Below, piece by piece: positions 46,677 through 57,551 of a DNA stretch of 64,000 nt. Origin of the DNA: Phytophthora hibernalis (taxonomy: Eukaryota; Oomycota; Peronosporomycetes; Peronosporales; Peronosporaceae); contig JAAKBF010000224.1 in assembly GCA_012656075.1 (NCBI GenBank), forward strand, positions 620,001-684,000, in the 5' to 3' direction. Every line of letters begins with the position of its first letter. Position 1 is the first letter of the stretch. The notes beneath the pieces were generated by a model that was not told where the DNA came from, made no database searches, and was given only the letters and a program-made list of their open reading frames with translations. A program made the position numbers and the translations under genes.

Positions 46677-49383
46677 TCACTGAGTGCCGAGTGCATACGC
46701 CCGCCGAATTCCATGTGCTAGCTCTTCAACTTGGTATTCTAATGCATCGCCATGGATAAAGGCTACACTCCACACGTAAACTTCTGTCTCGGATAAACGG
46801 CACCGTGCAATTTGACCAACGCGGTGTTCCTTGTACTTCTTGCCACCATCTTCAATCTCGAACTCTTGTACAACAGGCCATTTCAAAGGTCTGCCTGGGT
46901 GTTTCTTGAACAACTCAACAAGTCGGTCTGCATCGTAGGGATCAGAGTCACGTTGTAGTCCACCTCGGAGAGCACGAGGTCGACCAGGTAGACCGCGCAT
47001 CGGAATATTTTGCAAGGCGAGCCCAATCTGAAGTTTTTCGAGTAGGTGCAGGGACGCAATGACGTGGGAGCATACCCAGCCCGTGGGCATAAAGTTCTTA
47101 CAGGTGCAGCGGAAAACACTTCGAATGACCTTGATCTGCTCAAAGTGATAAACGTGTGGTAGTTAGATCTATTGATGACGACGTAAATTGCATATACGTA
47201 CGTCATCAAACAGCCATGTTGACCTTTGAACCAACGTGTGCACTTTCGAGAGCTGCCGTCGATCGACGTTCACTTGCTGCAACGATAAAAAGAAATTTCA
47301 GCATCCTTAATTGGCTCTTGGGGCCAAGTTTCCCAAAAGTGAGTTTTTAAATCTGCAAGTGCATCACGAAGCGCATACTGTTATTTTTGCAAACCAAAAC
47401 CTTCGCGTTTCACTTACCGGTCCGTTCCCTCGACTGTTACCGGTGCTGCGGCACGATGTTTTTACAGCAATTGGCGCTACCATTGCGTTTTCACTGTTGA
47501 AGAAGATGCGAATTCGTGTTGCCGACTTTGCAATGCAATGATTAACAGGTAGCAGCAGCTGGGCCTTAGCTTTTATGACTGCATCGGTAGGTAGCGGTCC
47601 TACCACGAGAACATATTGGGTTAGCAGATTCGTAGCAAACATACAACTAACCAAGCAAACGTTCTGCGTAGTGGTAAGGATACCCAGACGTCAGATTTGT
47701 AGTGTCGTACAGCAGGATTCTTGGTAGAACGGAATTTAGAACTGTGATAGTCGGAGCCTTTTGAAATCTGTCACTCTCACCTTAATGACTCGATGATGAC
47801 TCTCAATTGGCTGCTGTGTCGGCAAAAATCCAGGTACAGTTAACCCGTTGACACTCCATCGCTCCCAGCGTGTAGTAAGGTAAACGCTTTGAAGCCAATC
47901 TGCTAGTGCATATTCTCCTTCCTATCTCCATGCCTTGAGTACATATTTTGAGAGTGCCCTAAACTGTTTCAAAGACCGTGCCTGATGTAGCTGCCGTAGA
48001 TGTAGTTCCGCAACGTTTTTACGAAGCCCTTCGTGTTCTCTAAGCTGGTCTGTTTGCGTGATTGGCGCAGTAAATGCTCCCAACATGTCAAAATTTCAAC
48101 ACGAGGCCACACCGATTCCAAAGCAGACGCTATCGCATCCGAGTGATCAATACTGGCACTACACACATTAACCTGCACATCAAGAATTTTTGTTTGCGTA
48201 CATGACCAACGCTCGGAACATGTGCTCATAAGCTGATGTGCTCTCGGTCCTTACAAACATGTAGATCCATGGGCGGAACCGCTGGACGTAACCTGCATTG
48301 GATCGTTCGACGGATATTCCACCACAGTCTACCAGTGTCCAGCCACCAAAATGAATCCTGTAGGTCCCGTCCGTTGACAGCACCAAGCTGTCACCCTGAT
48401 CGCGCACAGCGTGTACAACATTACGGAATAGTGCTCGGGAAGTGACGATCACTCCAAGGGATGCTACTGTAACACCTGCAACGCTAACATGATGTTCAAA
48501 TTCATCTAAGACGATCATCGCATTCATGTCACCAACGTTTCCTTCCTCAACGCCAAAAAAGAGTTCTCGGCTCTGGCACAATTTGTAAGCTGTCCAATTC
48601 CTCAGTGTGATGAACTTGCAGATTTCCCAGACATCACCTGCCTTCTTCTTCAAATTGTTATTGCGGTTCTCCATTTTCTTGCTTAATCAGTGCTAACATG
48701 GTTGGGTCTCTGAGATATTTGAATAGCATCATGTTGCGAATACGACCAGCTGCCATTCCGAGAGATAAAAGTGCATCAATCTCGGGCTTCAAAACAGGAG
48801 AAATTCCATGCGTCTTCAAGTTGACAACAGCACCATTGTGTTGGCCCTTTTGAAGAACTTGATACCTCATTCCGGGTCCCCCTGCTTGATGAACGATTAG
48901 CTTAATACTGTGGAGAGAAGCTTTGTGTGAACGGCAGCGATATTCTTTACCAACGCGAAATGCCGAGACATATCTGGTCTTATAGGTGTAGACAAATTCA
49001 TTCAGCCGGTGAACGTTCCGCTCTGCTTCTTCTTCGGTGTCGAAGAAACCCGTGCTGTTGTACGTAGGGCGACTATTACGGAAATCACGGGAAACTTCAA
49101 GTATATCCTCGTTGGTGTAGCCTGCCTCGTACTCAAGCGATGAATCGGAGTCGTGGGTGGAGACCGAATCATTGATATAGTCAATCTCAATTTCGTCTTC
49201 TACTGTAGTGGCTTCGCGTGCATGCTCCATGATTTCGTCATCCGATCTTGTGCCGTCAACCATTTCCTCCACGGAGGCTGCGCTGCGCATGGCTTCGTCA
49301 GAGTGCTCGCTGCTGTCGTCTTCATACTGTAAAACGTCCGTTTCCTCTCCGTCGTCGCTAGAAAAGAACCCAAACGCCTCCAT
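46677..49383 (-). pseudogene. MULE transposase relic
   Basis: From ATG 49383: an acidic leader (DDEIMEHAREATTVEDEIEI); a FLYWCH-like region (FRVGKEYRCRSHKASLHSI; GQHNG); the first catalytic Asp (LVLSTDGTYRIHFGGWTLVD); the second (CSASIDHSDAIASALESVW, then LTCWEHLL); and the Glu block (PGFLPTQQPIESHHRVIK at about 47783-47850). A SWIM finger (CTCKNFMPTGWVCSHVIASL at about 47056-47115) precedes the stop at 46677. Frames change near 48665 and 48215 by +1-type shifts, unlike the -1 losses in host genes. The stretch 47210-47780 has no readable frame. It is decayed and cannot be autonomous. Confidence 0.75.
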
Positions 49384-49597
49384 GACACTGCTGGTCTACA
49401 CCTTCTCAACCTTATCAACTACTTGGGATTCGCGACCGTGAAAAATCTGGCGGGCGTGGCGTGCAGTCGATCAGTAAGCGGAGAACAATGTATTGCTCTT
49501 GCTGGGAAAAGAAAATCTGGAGACCAAGTTACGGTCTGGGAGCGTCCGTTGAAAATGTCGGTTTCCCAAACGGCTGTGCTTGGCTCGTTGGTGTCAT

Positions 49598-49790
49598 CTT
49601 TTTGCATGTGACAACAGGCCTTCAGCGCCTTGTTTAGATGAATAGATGACAGGGTTTCAGTGCTGATTATATGTTGGATCCAAATGTAACAGCTTTTTGC
49701 ATGTGACAACAGGCCTTCAGCGCCTTGTTTAGATGAATAGATGACAGGTTTTCAGTGCTGATTATATGTTTGTTTCAAATGTAACAGCTT
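49598..49790 (+). repeat. subterminal 95-bp direct duplication inside the MULE
   Basis: TGCATGTGACAACAGGCCTT and the following sequence through TTCAGTGCTGATTATATGTT occur at 49603 and again at 49698, period 95 bp, nearly identical. Subterminal repeats of this kind often bind the transposase; here that is inference. Confidence 0.8.
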
Positions 49791-50697
49791 TTCATACCTG
49801 GCAACAGCTATTCAGCCTGCACAACAGCTATTCAGCGAAATTTGAGGGCAACAGGCAAGTTAGTAGTTGAGCAACAGATATTAATATTTTTCCGGACGGG
49901 ATGGTGCTCCGACGACTATTCTCTGCGACGAAGATGAGTACACGGAGCAGTGGAATGTGCCGACTACTACCGCTCCTGCTCCGACGACACCAGCCCCCAC
50001 CACAAACGTTCCTACCACAAAGGCCCCTGCATTAACCGAAGAAGCGATCGTGAGTCAAAGCAATTCCGTTGACTGGACCACATCGCCGTGCATTTCGCCG
50101 GTCCAGAACCAGGGTCAGTGTGGAGATTGCTGGGCTTTTGCCTCAACGTCAACGGTCGAGTCTGCGCAGTGCATCGCCAACGGCCAGCAGTCGCTCAACA
50201 AGTTTTCGGAGGAACAACTCGTGAGCTGCAACACGCAGAACAACGGGTGCAACGGTAGTGCCCCGCAGTACGCCTTTGATTATATTTTGAAGAACGGCTT
50301 CTGCGCGGAGGCGTCATTTCCGTACGCATCGAGTGAGGGCAGCATACCGTCGTGCACTAGTTGCACCAAACTCAGCCCGGGTATCAAGGGATACAATGTG
50401 CTCGACGTGGGCGATGAGGCTGGACTCATTGAGGCTATCAACCAACATCCGACCGTCGTGACGGTGGCCGCCGGCAATGAAGCGTGGAAACAGTACACTG
50501 GCGGTGTGCTCTCGATCTGCGACACCACTGACCTCGATCACCTCGTGGTGGCGGTGGGCTACGACGCGACGAGTCTCAAGATCCGCAACACGTGGGGCGA
50601 GAACTGGGGCGAGGACGGCTACATCCACTTGAAGCGCACGGGCTCTGGCTCGGGCACGTGCAGCGTGATGGAGCAGATGGTGCCTCTGGAGATGTAG

Positions 50698-51190
50698 ACG
50701 CTCCGTTTGCAACGTTGCGGGCAATGGTTGGTGCGTACACGCTTCGACAAAAGTGTGCAGTATTCATGTAGCGAGTAGACGTAGATTTGGTAATAGATCA
50801 GAAGAAGTTCAACAAACCATTTAGCAGAGAACATTTTCTACAACATCGAAAATCCATCCTTTATTCGAATAAATGACGGATTTTTACTTTTTAAATAGTT
50901 GAGAGCATTTCCTACAACGTAAAGCCGTCAATAAAGTACGAATAAATACCGGAATTTCGGGCGGTAAGTTACATGTAATTTATCCGAAGCTTGTCTTTGG
51001 ATTTTTTTGACTTAACAGTTCGTTTTTTTCTCGAAACAGTAAAAACTGTGTTTTGTTGAGATCCGAGGTGGTTCTAGGAGGTTTAGGTCCCGAGCATGAA
51101 CATAATGTTTACTGTTAAGAGAATTTTAGTCCTGGACTGACTGCGGGTTTGGAACAACGAAAATCTGCCAAAGTCTATGGATAAATAACG
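50698..51190. other. 3' flank of the protease copy, AT-rich
   Basis: Contains two related pieces with GGATTTTTACTT/GGATTTTTTTGACTT-like text and motifs of the GTAATTTATCCG type shared with other AT-rich repeats in the window. No gene seen. Confidence 0.35.
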
Positions 51191-51192
51191 GG

Positions 51193-51256
51193 TAAGTTAC
51201 CACCCGGATGGTAACTTATATCCCAAGCTGTTTCAGTGGAACAGCTTGGGATATAA
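51193..51256. repeat. twin overlapping perfect hairpins
   Basis: Hairpin 1: arms 51193-51202 (TAAGTTACCA) and 51209-51218, loop of 6. Hairpin 2: arms 51216-51232 (TTATATCCCAAGCTGTT) and 51240-51256, 17 bp perfect, loop of 7. The right arm of the first overlaps the left arm of the second by 3 nt. Not followed by a T tract, so a terminator is not indicated. Confidence 0.85.
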
Positions 51257-51975
51257 TTTTGGTTCATCTCGTTTGTTGTCGGCGATTTACAAGAGAACTT
51301 TAGAACTAAAGTTCTAGACATGTCTGGTACAATGAAAATCCGCAAAAATCCAAGCATAAATTGCCACCGAGGAGCTAAAGTTCTCTAATAACAGTAACTC
51401 GCGGTTTTGGTCGAGATAATCCAAAATTATACTCCTTGGAACAACGGAGGCCGGATTTGTTCCACTGGAACTATGTATTGGAACATCGGGTGCTAATTTT
51501 TCCGTAATTTATCTGCGGAATTTTAAGGATATTCGTTGCTCCAGACCAGATATCGTTATTTCAAGAACTATAATAAACGTTACTCCAGGAACTACATAGG
51601 ATCCATGTTATAGAACATGTTTTTGTTCACGGCTAGTTAGTCCACGAACTAAAGTTCTCTATTCCCGGTACTCCCTAAGGCTTGAGCGCTGGTCACTATC
51701 GTACCGGGCGAGACTTGTTGATGATATCATCATATTTGCTGACTGGTAGCGCGAGGGCAATTCGCTCCAATAGCATAGCTGGACAGCAGCTCTTGCTTTA
51801 AGATGTGTCTGCTGTAGAATCTGTGCTCTCGTTTAGGTTTTAATTCTACAACCAAAATTCGTCGTCACGATCCACCCAGATGCCGTCGGCACTGCCCCAT
51901 TCGATCTCCATTCTTGGTCGAAAAAGTGATTAAGAGAGTCTTTATCCCCCACCTGTACTACGCGTATCTAGCTAC
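51257..51975. repeat. diverged AT-rich repeat region
   Basis: Repeated phrases such as AACTAAAGTTCT, GGAACTATGTATTGGAACAT and TTTTTCCGTAATTTATCTG resemble 26270-26400. The pattern suggests an old non-autonomous element family with many internal inverted words. No coding sequence. Confidence 0.45.
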
Positions 51976-51978
51976 CTA

Positions 51979-52129
51979 GCTACCTAAATTCGTGCAAACC
52001 ACTTGAATACGACCTCCTCTAAGTATCTAATATCTATCAGATTTAGCATATCTAGCTAGCTAGCTACCTAAATTCGTGCAAACCACTTGAATACGACCTC
52101 CTCTAAGTATCTAATATCTATCAGATTTA
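51979..52129 (+). repeat. recent tandem duplication, 67 bp exact, period 84
   Basis: Sequence beginning GCTACCTAAATTCGTGCAAA and ending ATCTATCAGATTTA occurs at 51979-52045 and again, apparently without mismatch, at 52063-52129. The spacer is built of TAGC/CTAG words. The identity implies a young duplication. Confidence 0.9.
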
Positions 52130-52870
52130 ATTGGGGCGCAGGGCGTGGTGCAAGTGCTCGTAATGGCGAAGCAGCATGTTGACCTTTGTCTTTGGGTGAA
52201 GTTTGTGAGCGCCACAAGTCGACATAGAGCCTGATCGTTTATAGCCATACTCTAACAATCGTGTACAATGCTTGGATGCGGCTCGATACTCGTCGGTTTA
52301 TCGGCAAGGCAGCGCGAGCCTGCGCGACTAGTGTTCACCGTGTTCCTTTTCCATTCTCCCGACCCGCTCAGACGTAATCATAATTTTGTCTTAATTTTTG
52401 TATGGAAAATTAAAATTTGATTTGTACCACGGTGGGACATATACGTGGTACAACTAGTATGGGGAATAAAGAAGAGTGAGCAACAAGCAGGGTCAAAATG
52501 GGGGTGCGTGCCCCTCTCTTTTTGAGAAAATGTCCAAATTTATGTCAATTTTGTGCAGGGTTGCCGATTTTATGGCCCTGTGCCCCTATTTTTCAACTTC
52601 CTCCCAATAATTCTAGTGCTAACTCCGCGGTAAACCCCTAGTTTTGACACCTGAAGACATATTACAAACATGTAGCCGCCTTAAAAGGGTCCTGATCGTG
52701 ACAGGTTTTTATGAGCAACATGCATTTTTATGAATTTGGGGAGTCACTCTACATTATATGTGTATAATATTATTATTCTAACAGAACAAAAAATAGGAGC
52801 CTTTTTTCTTTTGGCTCACTCGCATGGATAAACTCTCGAAACTTCGCCGCATGGTGTCGCAATCCGTCAG
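52130..52870. other. intergenic, nothing recognised
   Basis: AT-rich toward 52380-52450 and 52700-52800, with a small inverted word pair (GTACCAC / GTGGTAC) at about 52423-52453. No protein-like frame. It may hold decayed transposon sequence. Confidence 0.3.
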
Positions 52871-52877
52871 TCGCTAG

Positions 52878-55328
52878 ATGTTTCGCCTTTTCTCGCAACC
52901 AAAGATGTGTTCTCCTCGCGCAAGTACTGGTAAGGACAATGAGTTTGGAAAAGGGAAGTGGCCATTTGCCTGTAAAGGGGATGCCGAAGACGTCCCAGTA
53001 CCCTCGGGCGCCGCTGCTTTTAAAATCAGCAAGGTGTTAGCTCTCGCTGACGAGCAAGCAGGAGAATACTCGTTTGGTGGACATGCGACTACTTTACCAG
53101 CCCAACCTGGGCTATTTGTCGATGGAGTCGGATCAATTCCTGTACCTATCATTCCTGAGCAGGCCCTGGTGCTCATTGAGAAGTGAGAAATCACCGTTTG
53201 GTCACAACGTGGACACTAAGATGGACGAAAAGGTCCGTAAGAACTGGCAACTGGGAGCAGATCAAGTTCGGTTTGATAATATGGCGTGGCGGAGCGGCTT
53301 GAACAAGCTTGTTGAAATGGTTGAAGACCGATTGGGGTATAATGATACTCCTCTCCATTGTTTTCTATACAACCTGCTGGTATATGGCGAGGGGGCACTT
53401 TGTGAAACATCAGGACACCGAAAAAGAAGATGGTGTGATTGCAACGTTGGTCGTTCAGCTGCCAAGTTCTCATGAAGGAGGCGATTTGGTCATTTATCGA
53501 GGTGGAGAAGTCAAGCAGCGTCACGATTTCGGGAAGGCAGATGGCACGGCGTCTTTCCTGCCGCATTTCGCGGTGCATTATGCAGATGCCGAACACGCCG
53601 TGGAAAAGGTGGCAACGGCTACTGTCTTGTTTTGGTGTATTTGATTTGTTTGCCGCTAACGATGCATCATATTGAAAAATGCCACGAGCGACGATTTAAC
53701 CGAAGCTATCAGTACCATGGGTCCTGAGGATGATTATTTTACCTTGCTGATGTCGCATGAGTACATGTAAACTAGTATCAAGAGTTTGGATCTTGGGGCG
53801 CTGAAAGGTATCGATGCCGTAAGAGTTGACGCCTTTGAGGAAGAAAATGCACTTGTCATCGCAGACAAGAAACTGAAGGTTTTCATTGCTGAGTTGGAAC
53901 ACAACATTGAGTTTGAACAAGTTCGACTGGGATGTTGGCATCCCCAGCTACAAGTGCATTTCATCCTCTGGTACTCTTCCAGCGGAGAGGTACTTGGGAC
54001 TGTGCACAATGTAGAACCAGCGATTAACTTTCTGAATCCAGGGCAAGAAACACTATCTTAGATGTGCGTATCACATGGAATCAGCGATGAAGAGGAATAC
54101 ATGAGCAACCAATGCCCCACGAAAAGTACGAAATATGCTCGATACGCGCTTTTGCGTGGCCTGAGGCGAGACATACAGAACTCTCTTTGGAAATGATGCC
54201 ACCGAGCGTGGCCATCGACGTGCTCGACGATGAAAAGCCTGTTGACATTGCTGCTCTTCGCGATTTTTTAAATATTGTTGACGCGACACTTGACAGTGAA
54301 AAATATGACTTTTATCCCCGTGGGAATTACCGATGAGGTCTTGTAGACTATTGTACGAGCTGGCTACTGAAGCTGGTGGTCCACGTCTGGTCAGATTGCT
54401 TATCTCGGAGTTTTGCCCTCGTCGACTAGGCCACTTGGAAGGACATGAAACTTTTGTTCCTACCATGATCAACATCCTGCGTGTGTTCGACTGGAATGAT
54501 ATCGGCGAAGTGATATTGGAGAAATTAAGCTCGAGTGCCAGTACATATGGCATGGAGGAGGATAGGATTGGGCTTTCGTGCATGGAGTTGGCACTGCATG
54601 TGCTTGATGGTGTGAACGAAGGCCCCACACATGATGCATTGCTTAAATGGTTATGAAAGAGGCGGCGAATGACGCAGTGCTTAAAATGGCAAATATAGAG
54701 GCGGCGAAACTCAGCGCTGCTGATAAACCTATGTCCAAGGCACCTGGGCTACTGCTCAAGTGGGTTATCAGTAGCAGTGATAACGGCGACGAAAATGTTG
54801 ACAAAGTGGTGAATTTGTTCAAGGAAACTGATCTGAGTCTTCTAGGACCAACAATCGAGAATGTGCTTCCTGTTGTCGGCAGTGTCGATATAAGCGACAA
54901 TGATACTGGTGTGCTTGCAGCTCTTGTCTCGGAGCGGATTGCGTGGCTAAACACGGAAATGGAATCGCTGGATAAACATTTCTCGTGGGAAATTTCCCGC
55001 GCTGAGTTTGCGGACAATTCCCAAGTGCAAGCATTTCTTCGGGGTAATGAGGTCACCATGAAGGTATCGAAGGGGAACGTCGAGTTCAAGGGCTTTCATA
55101 ATGCGAATAATTATGCGGCCAAGTGGACGCGGGAGAAGCAAGTGAATGCCTCGTTCAAGATGGAAGCAAGTTCAACTGATGACAATGCAGCGGTAACGAT
55201 CACCAAGATGCGCAAGTGTTTCGAGTAGAGTCAACAGAAACTGCAGCAATACAAGGAGGGGCTGGATCGTTTAAAAGCACTCCCGAGAAGGCGCTCATAG
55301 CGACAAGAAACGGGCTCGTTTGGAGTAG
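52878..55328 (+). pseudogene. 2OG-oxygenase-like protein, decayed copy 2 (inverted duplicate)
   Basis: Inverted duplicate of 26520-28990. Text in order: VPSGAAAFKISKVLALADEQ; LFVDGVGSIPVPIIPEQALV; LIEK followed by a stop where a 2-base loss interrupts the expected K-C-E-K-S-P-F-G-H-N; GHFVKHQDTEKEDGVIATLV; VVQLPSSHEGGDLVIYRGGE; FLPHFAVHYADAEHAVEKV; then frame changes. Later parts are DLGALKGIDAVRVDAFEEEN (53786 on), FCPRRLGHLEGHETFVPTMI (54410 on) and DTGVLAALVSERIAWLN (54900 on). The basic C terminus is broken. The GGDLVIYRGGE..HDF..H spacing suggests a prolyl-hydroxylase-like iron oxygenase, an inference from motif layout. Both copies carry the 2-base loss near 53184, the LFWCI stop and the SHEYM stop. 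Confidence 0.7.
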
Positions 55329-55617
55329 GTGAGATCATTTGGTCACCACGGAAACAAGAAACACAGTGGATTGCATTTGTTGATATGATGCGTTGCTTGG
55401 AAGGCAAATGCCGAAGTGAGTTGATTAGTTAACTTAACCTGCTCTACTTGTCCTTCCTACTTGCTGCCTTGGCCTTGATCTCAGCCAGCCACATGCATTG
55501 ACCATTGGCATTGAAGCCCGGAACAGTTCAGCCTTAATCGTTCCCCACGGTTCCAATGTAATATGCGAACCATGCATGAGCGGGGCACAGATTCTCAACA
55601 GCATTATTGAATTACGG

Positions 55618-55817
55618 TACAGTAATCTGCGTGAATAAGCAACGGGTGTACAACTTATATCCTGCAAAACATTATAGAATGCCAGCAACAGCGAGACAAG
55701 AAGGAGATGGGCGAGGTACTTAAACATTAGGTTGCTCGTCTTTGGTCTATACTCACTCCTTATACACCCTGTCAACCCATACATATCAGGCGTTGCTTAT
55801 TCACGCAGATTACTGTA
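55618..55817. mobile_element. MITE of Tc1/mariner type
   Basis: A perfect 27-bp inverted repeat joins 55618-55644 and 55791-55817. Read as TA + CAGTAATCTGCGTGAATAAG, it has the TA target duplication and CAGT start typical of the Tc1/mariner superfamily. The internal 8-bp pair GGGTGTAC/TACACCC near the arms extends the terminal repeat. At 200 bp with no coding potential it must be moved by a transposase elsewhere. The perfect arms suggest recent insertion. Confidence 0.85.
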
Positions 55818-56279
55818 GTGTGCAAGAATTTATGTTCAGCGCAATTTCCCAAAGTTTAGGCTAAACTTAACGTAAACCTCACAAACATTTCAACTGATTT
55901 ACAAAACTAACCTTTCAAATTACGCATCCTCACTGTCCATTTATTTACAAAACTATCCCTACAAATTACCCCTCGCTCAAATGTAGCCATCTCAGCCATC
56001 TTGAAGCTCCTGACTCGAGATTCTTGCCGGCCTATGACGCTCGTAGACGGCGTCCTGTGTCTGGTGCGCGCGTATCTGGAGCTACTGCTGTTCGTGCCGC
56101 GCCTGGTGTAAGTGCAACTTAAAGCTGTCGCCCCATCCTGAGTCTGCCAGCGTCCGTCTATGTCTGTCGTCTCACTGCCACTCAATTCGTCCCAATAACT
56201 GCAGACTTGAGCTCAACTTGGCGTGGAACCCTTCGTAATCCTCACGTGCAAAGCCCTCAGAGCCCTCACAGGACGCGAC
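55818..56279. other. intergenic upstream of the sulfotransferase
   Basis: Contains the presumed promoter of the next gene. A partial initiator-like string CTCACTGCCACTCAATTC lies near 56168-56186, but the fit is poor. No gene. Confidence 0.35.
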
Positions 56280-57350
56280 ATGACCGACGCCAATGTCATG
56301 TGCTGGCTGCAGCCCGACGAGCGCCACGGAGAGCGCGTGGCCATCGTGAGCTACCCGCGATGTGGCAATTCGCTCATGCGCGGACTGCTGGAGAAGGTCA
56401 CGGGCGTCTACACGGGCTGCGACACGCGGCCGGATCGGTCGCTGAGCAAGGAGCTGCAGCTTTACGGCATGAAGGGCGAAGGCGTCGTGGACGAGTCCGT
56501 CTGGTTCGTCAAGACGCACTTCCCCGAGCGCGTGGGCTACAAGGACTTCCCCGCCAAGAAGGCCATCCTCGTGGTGCGCAACCCGTGGGACGCCATCGAC
56601 TCGTACTTCAACATGACGCTCACCAACACGCACAACAAGAGTCTGCACGAGTCCCAGTACGAGCGTTTTGCTGACCGATGGGACGGTCTGTTGCGCAACG
56701 AGATCGACGTCTGGATGAAGTTCCACCGATACTGGACCACCAAGGTGGACATCCCCATCATTGTCGTGCGGTACGAAGACCTCATGGTTCATCGCGAGGA
56801 GACGTTGCGTCGCGTGTTCCTGTTCTTGACGGACCTGACGACGCTGGAAGGCACGGAGTGGGAACAGCGGATCCATGATGTCATGACGAACAGCGGAGAC
56901 AAGACGGGCCCGTACAAGCCTCGTAGCGGCAAGATTGGCGGCTCGTTCCGACACTACTCGGACGAGCAGTTCCAGTACATCTTGAAGACGGCAAATCTCC
57001 CGCTGCGTGGATTCGGCTACGACCCGGAGACGCAAAACTTCCCCAAGGAGATCACGCTTCCGAAGCGACAGGTGAAGCCTGGCAAGGACGGCGCGGAGTT
57101 GTTGATTTCTATCGACCCGGCGATGGAGATTCGCAAGAAGAATGATTCCTTCGGTCGCGGCTCGACCTACTTCCGCAGAGCCCTCACGGAGCCCGTAATT
57201 GCGAGTGATGACACTGAACTGAACATGGACGAAGTACTTGCTGCGAGGGAAAGGCTTCAGAAGGAAGGTGGTGCATCCGCACAGGATGAAGCAACGAAGA
57301 AGCTTGAGGAGTTGAGCGTGAACGATGCTAAAAAGGAGGACGAGCAGTAA
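56280..57350 (+). CDS. P-loop sulfotransferase-like protein
   Basis: About 356 residues from ATG 56280. The frame is open from a GTG at 56223 with EPFVILTCKALRALTG, so an upstream start or intron is possible. The PAPS 5'-phosphosulfate loop is IVSYPRCGNSLMRGLLEK. The core continues with DESVWFVKTHFPER and the 3'-phosphate motif ILVVRNPWDAIDSYFNM. IPIIVVRYEDLM and LRGFGYDPETQNF are further family landmarks. The C-terminal 80 residues are charged and helical (DEVLAARERLQKEGG; KKLEELSVNDAKKEDEQ). It transfers sulfate from PAPS to an unknown acceptor; with no clear signal peptide or anchor it could be cytosolic. It converges with CPSF73, stops about 200 bp apart. Confidence 0.82.
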   Translation: MTDANVMCWLQPDERHGERVAIVSYPRCGNSLMRGLLEKVTGVYTGCDTRPDRSLSKELQLYGMKGEGVVDESVWFVKTHFPERVGYKDFPAKKAILVVRNPWDAIDSYFNMTLTNTHNKSLHESQYERFADRWDGLLRNEIDVWMKFHRYWTTKVDIPIIVVRYEDLMVHREETLRRVFLFLTDLTTLEGTEWEQRIHDVMTNSGDKTGPYKPRSGKIGGSFRHYSDEQFQYILKTANLPLRGFGYDPETQNFPKEITLPKRQVKPGKDGAELLISIDPAMEIRKKNDSFGRGSTYFRRALTEPVIASDDTELNMDEVLAARERLQKEGGASAQDEATKKLEELSVNDAKKEDEQ

Positions 57351-57551
57351 GACATCAGCCCGTCATGGCAAAGGTGCTGATAGTTAGATTGCAAAATACT
57401 CTCTCAAGAGGAACGTAGTGAATATATTTCGTGAAGTCAACGCCAACAATTATAGTGGATGAGCTACACCCTGATCTTTCTTGTCGGGGAACTCCTCATA
57501 AACCCAGACAGCCGGTGCAGCAACACACCGCTTACGCTGTAGCAATGGGCT

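Larger units (their letters stand above)
46445..49890 (-). mobile_element. MULE DNA transposon inserted in the protease gene
   Basis: The left end (about 46447-46515) and the reverse complement of the right end (about 49815-49888) align over roughly 65 bp with mismatches; shared words include GACCTGTTGCCTGTTG/TTGCCTGTTGCCC and GGCTGAATGCCTGTTGT/CGCTGAATAGCTGTTGT. These are imperfect terminal inverted repeats. Just outside, CGGACGTAATGG (left) and CGGACGGGATGG (right) look like a diverged target-site duplication of the 9-12 bp size made by Mutator-like elements. The transposase reads right to left. Confidence 0.8.
46015..50697 (+). pseudogene. C1A cysteine protease copy 2, split by a MULE insertion
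   Basis: The left part (46015-46444) carries propeptide text close to the intact gene: DADERGLRPTSENRSIDDF, EEDARQRIFVSK, then after a one-base loss near 46106 SIDVVYSILTKEEFASKI. A TAG replaces the expected Gln codon in SLRA(stop)YDF near 46265. The signal peptide is missing. The text reaches MSYSSAKRSPSFGR and is cut at 46445. After 3.4 kb of transposon it resumes at about 49892 (RDGAPTTILCDEDEYTEQWN) into a Thr/Pro linker (TTTAPAPTTPAPTT). An uninterrupted mature domain follows at 49957-50697 with QGQCGDCWAF, DLDHLVVAVGYD and RNTWGENWGEDGY. The catalytic domain is fully open, but the gene as a whole is broken. Confidence 0.88.

Noticed and set aside
47311..47654. Open frames inside the MULE as extra genes
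   Set aside because: They are in the decayed middle of the transposase region and carry no recognisable motif.
51193..51256. Hairpin as a transcription terminator
   Set aside because: No gene ends nearby on either strand within the expected distance and no T tract follows; intrinsic terminators are not expected in a nuclear genome.
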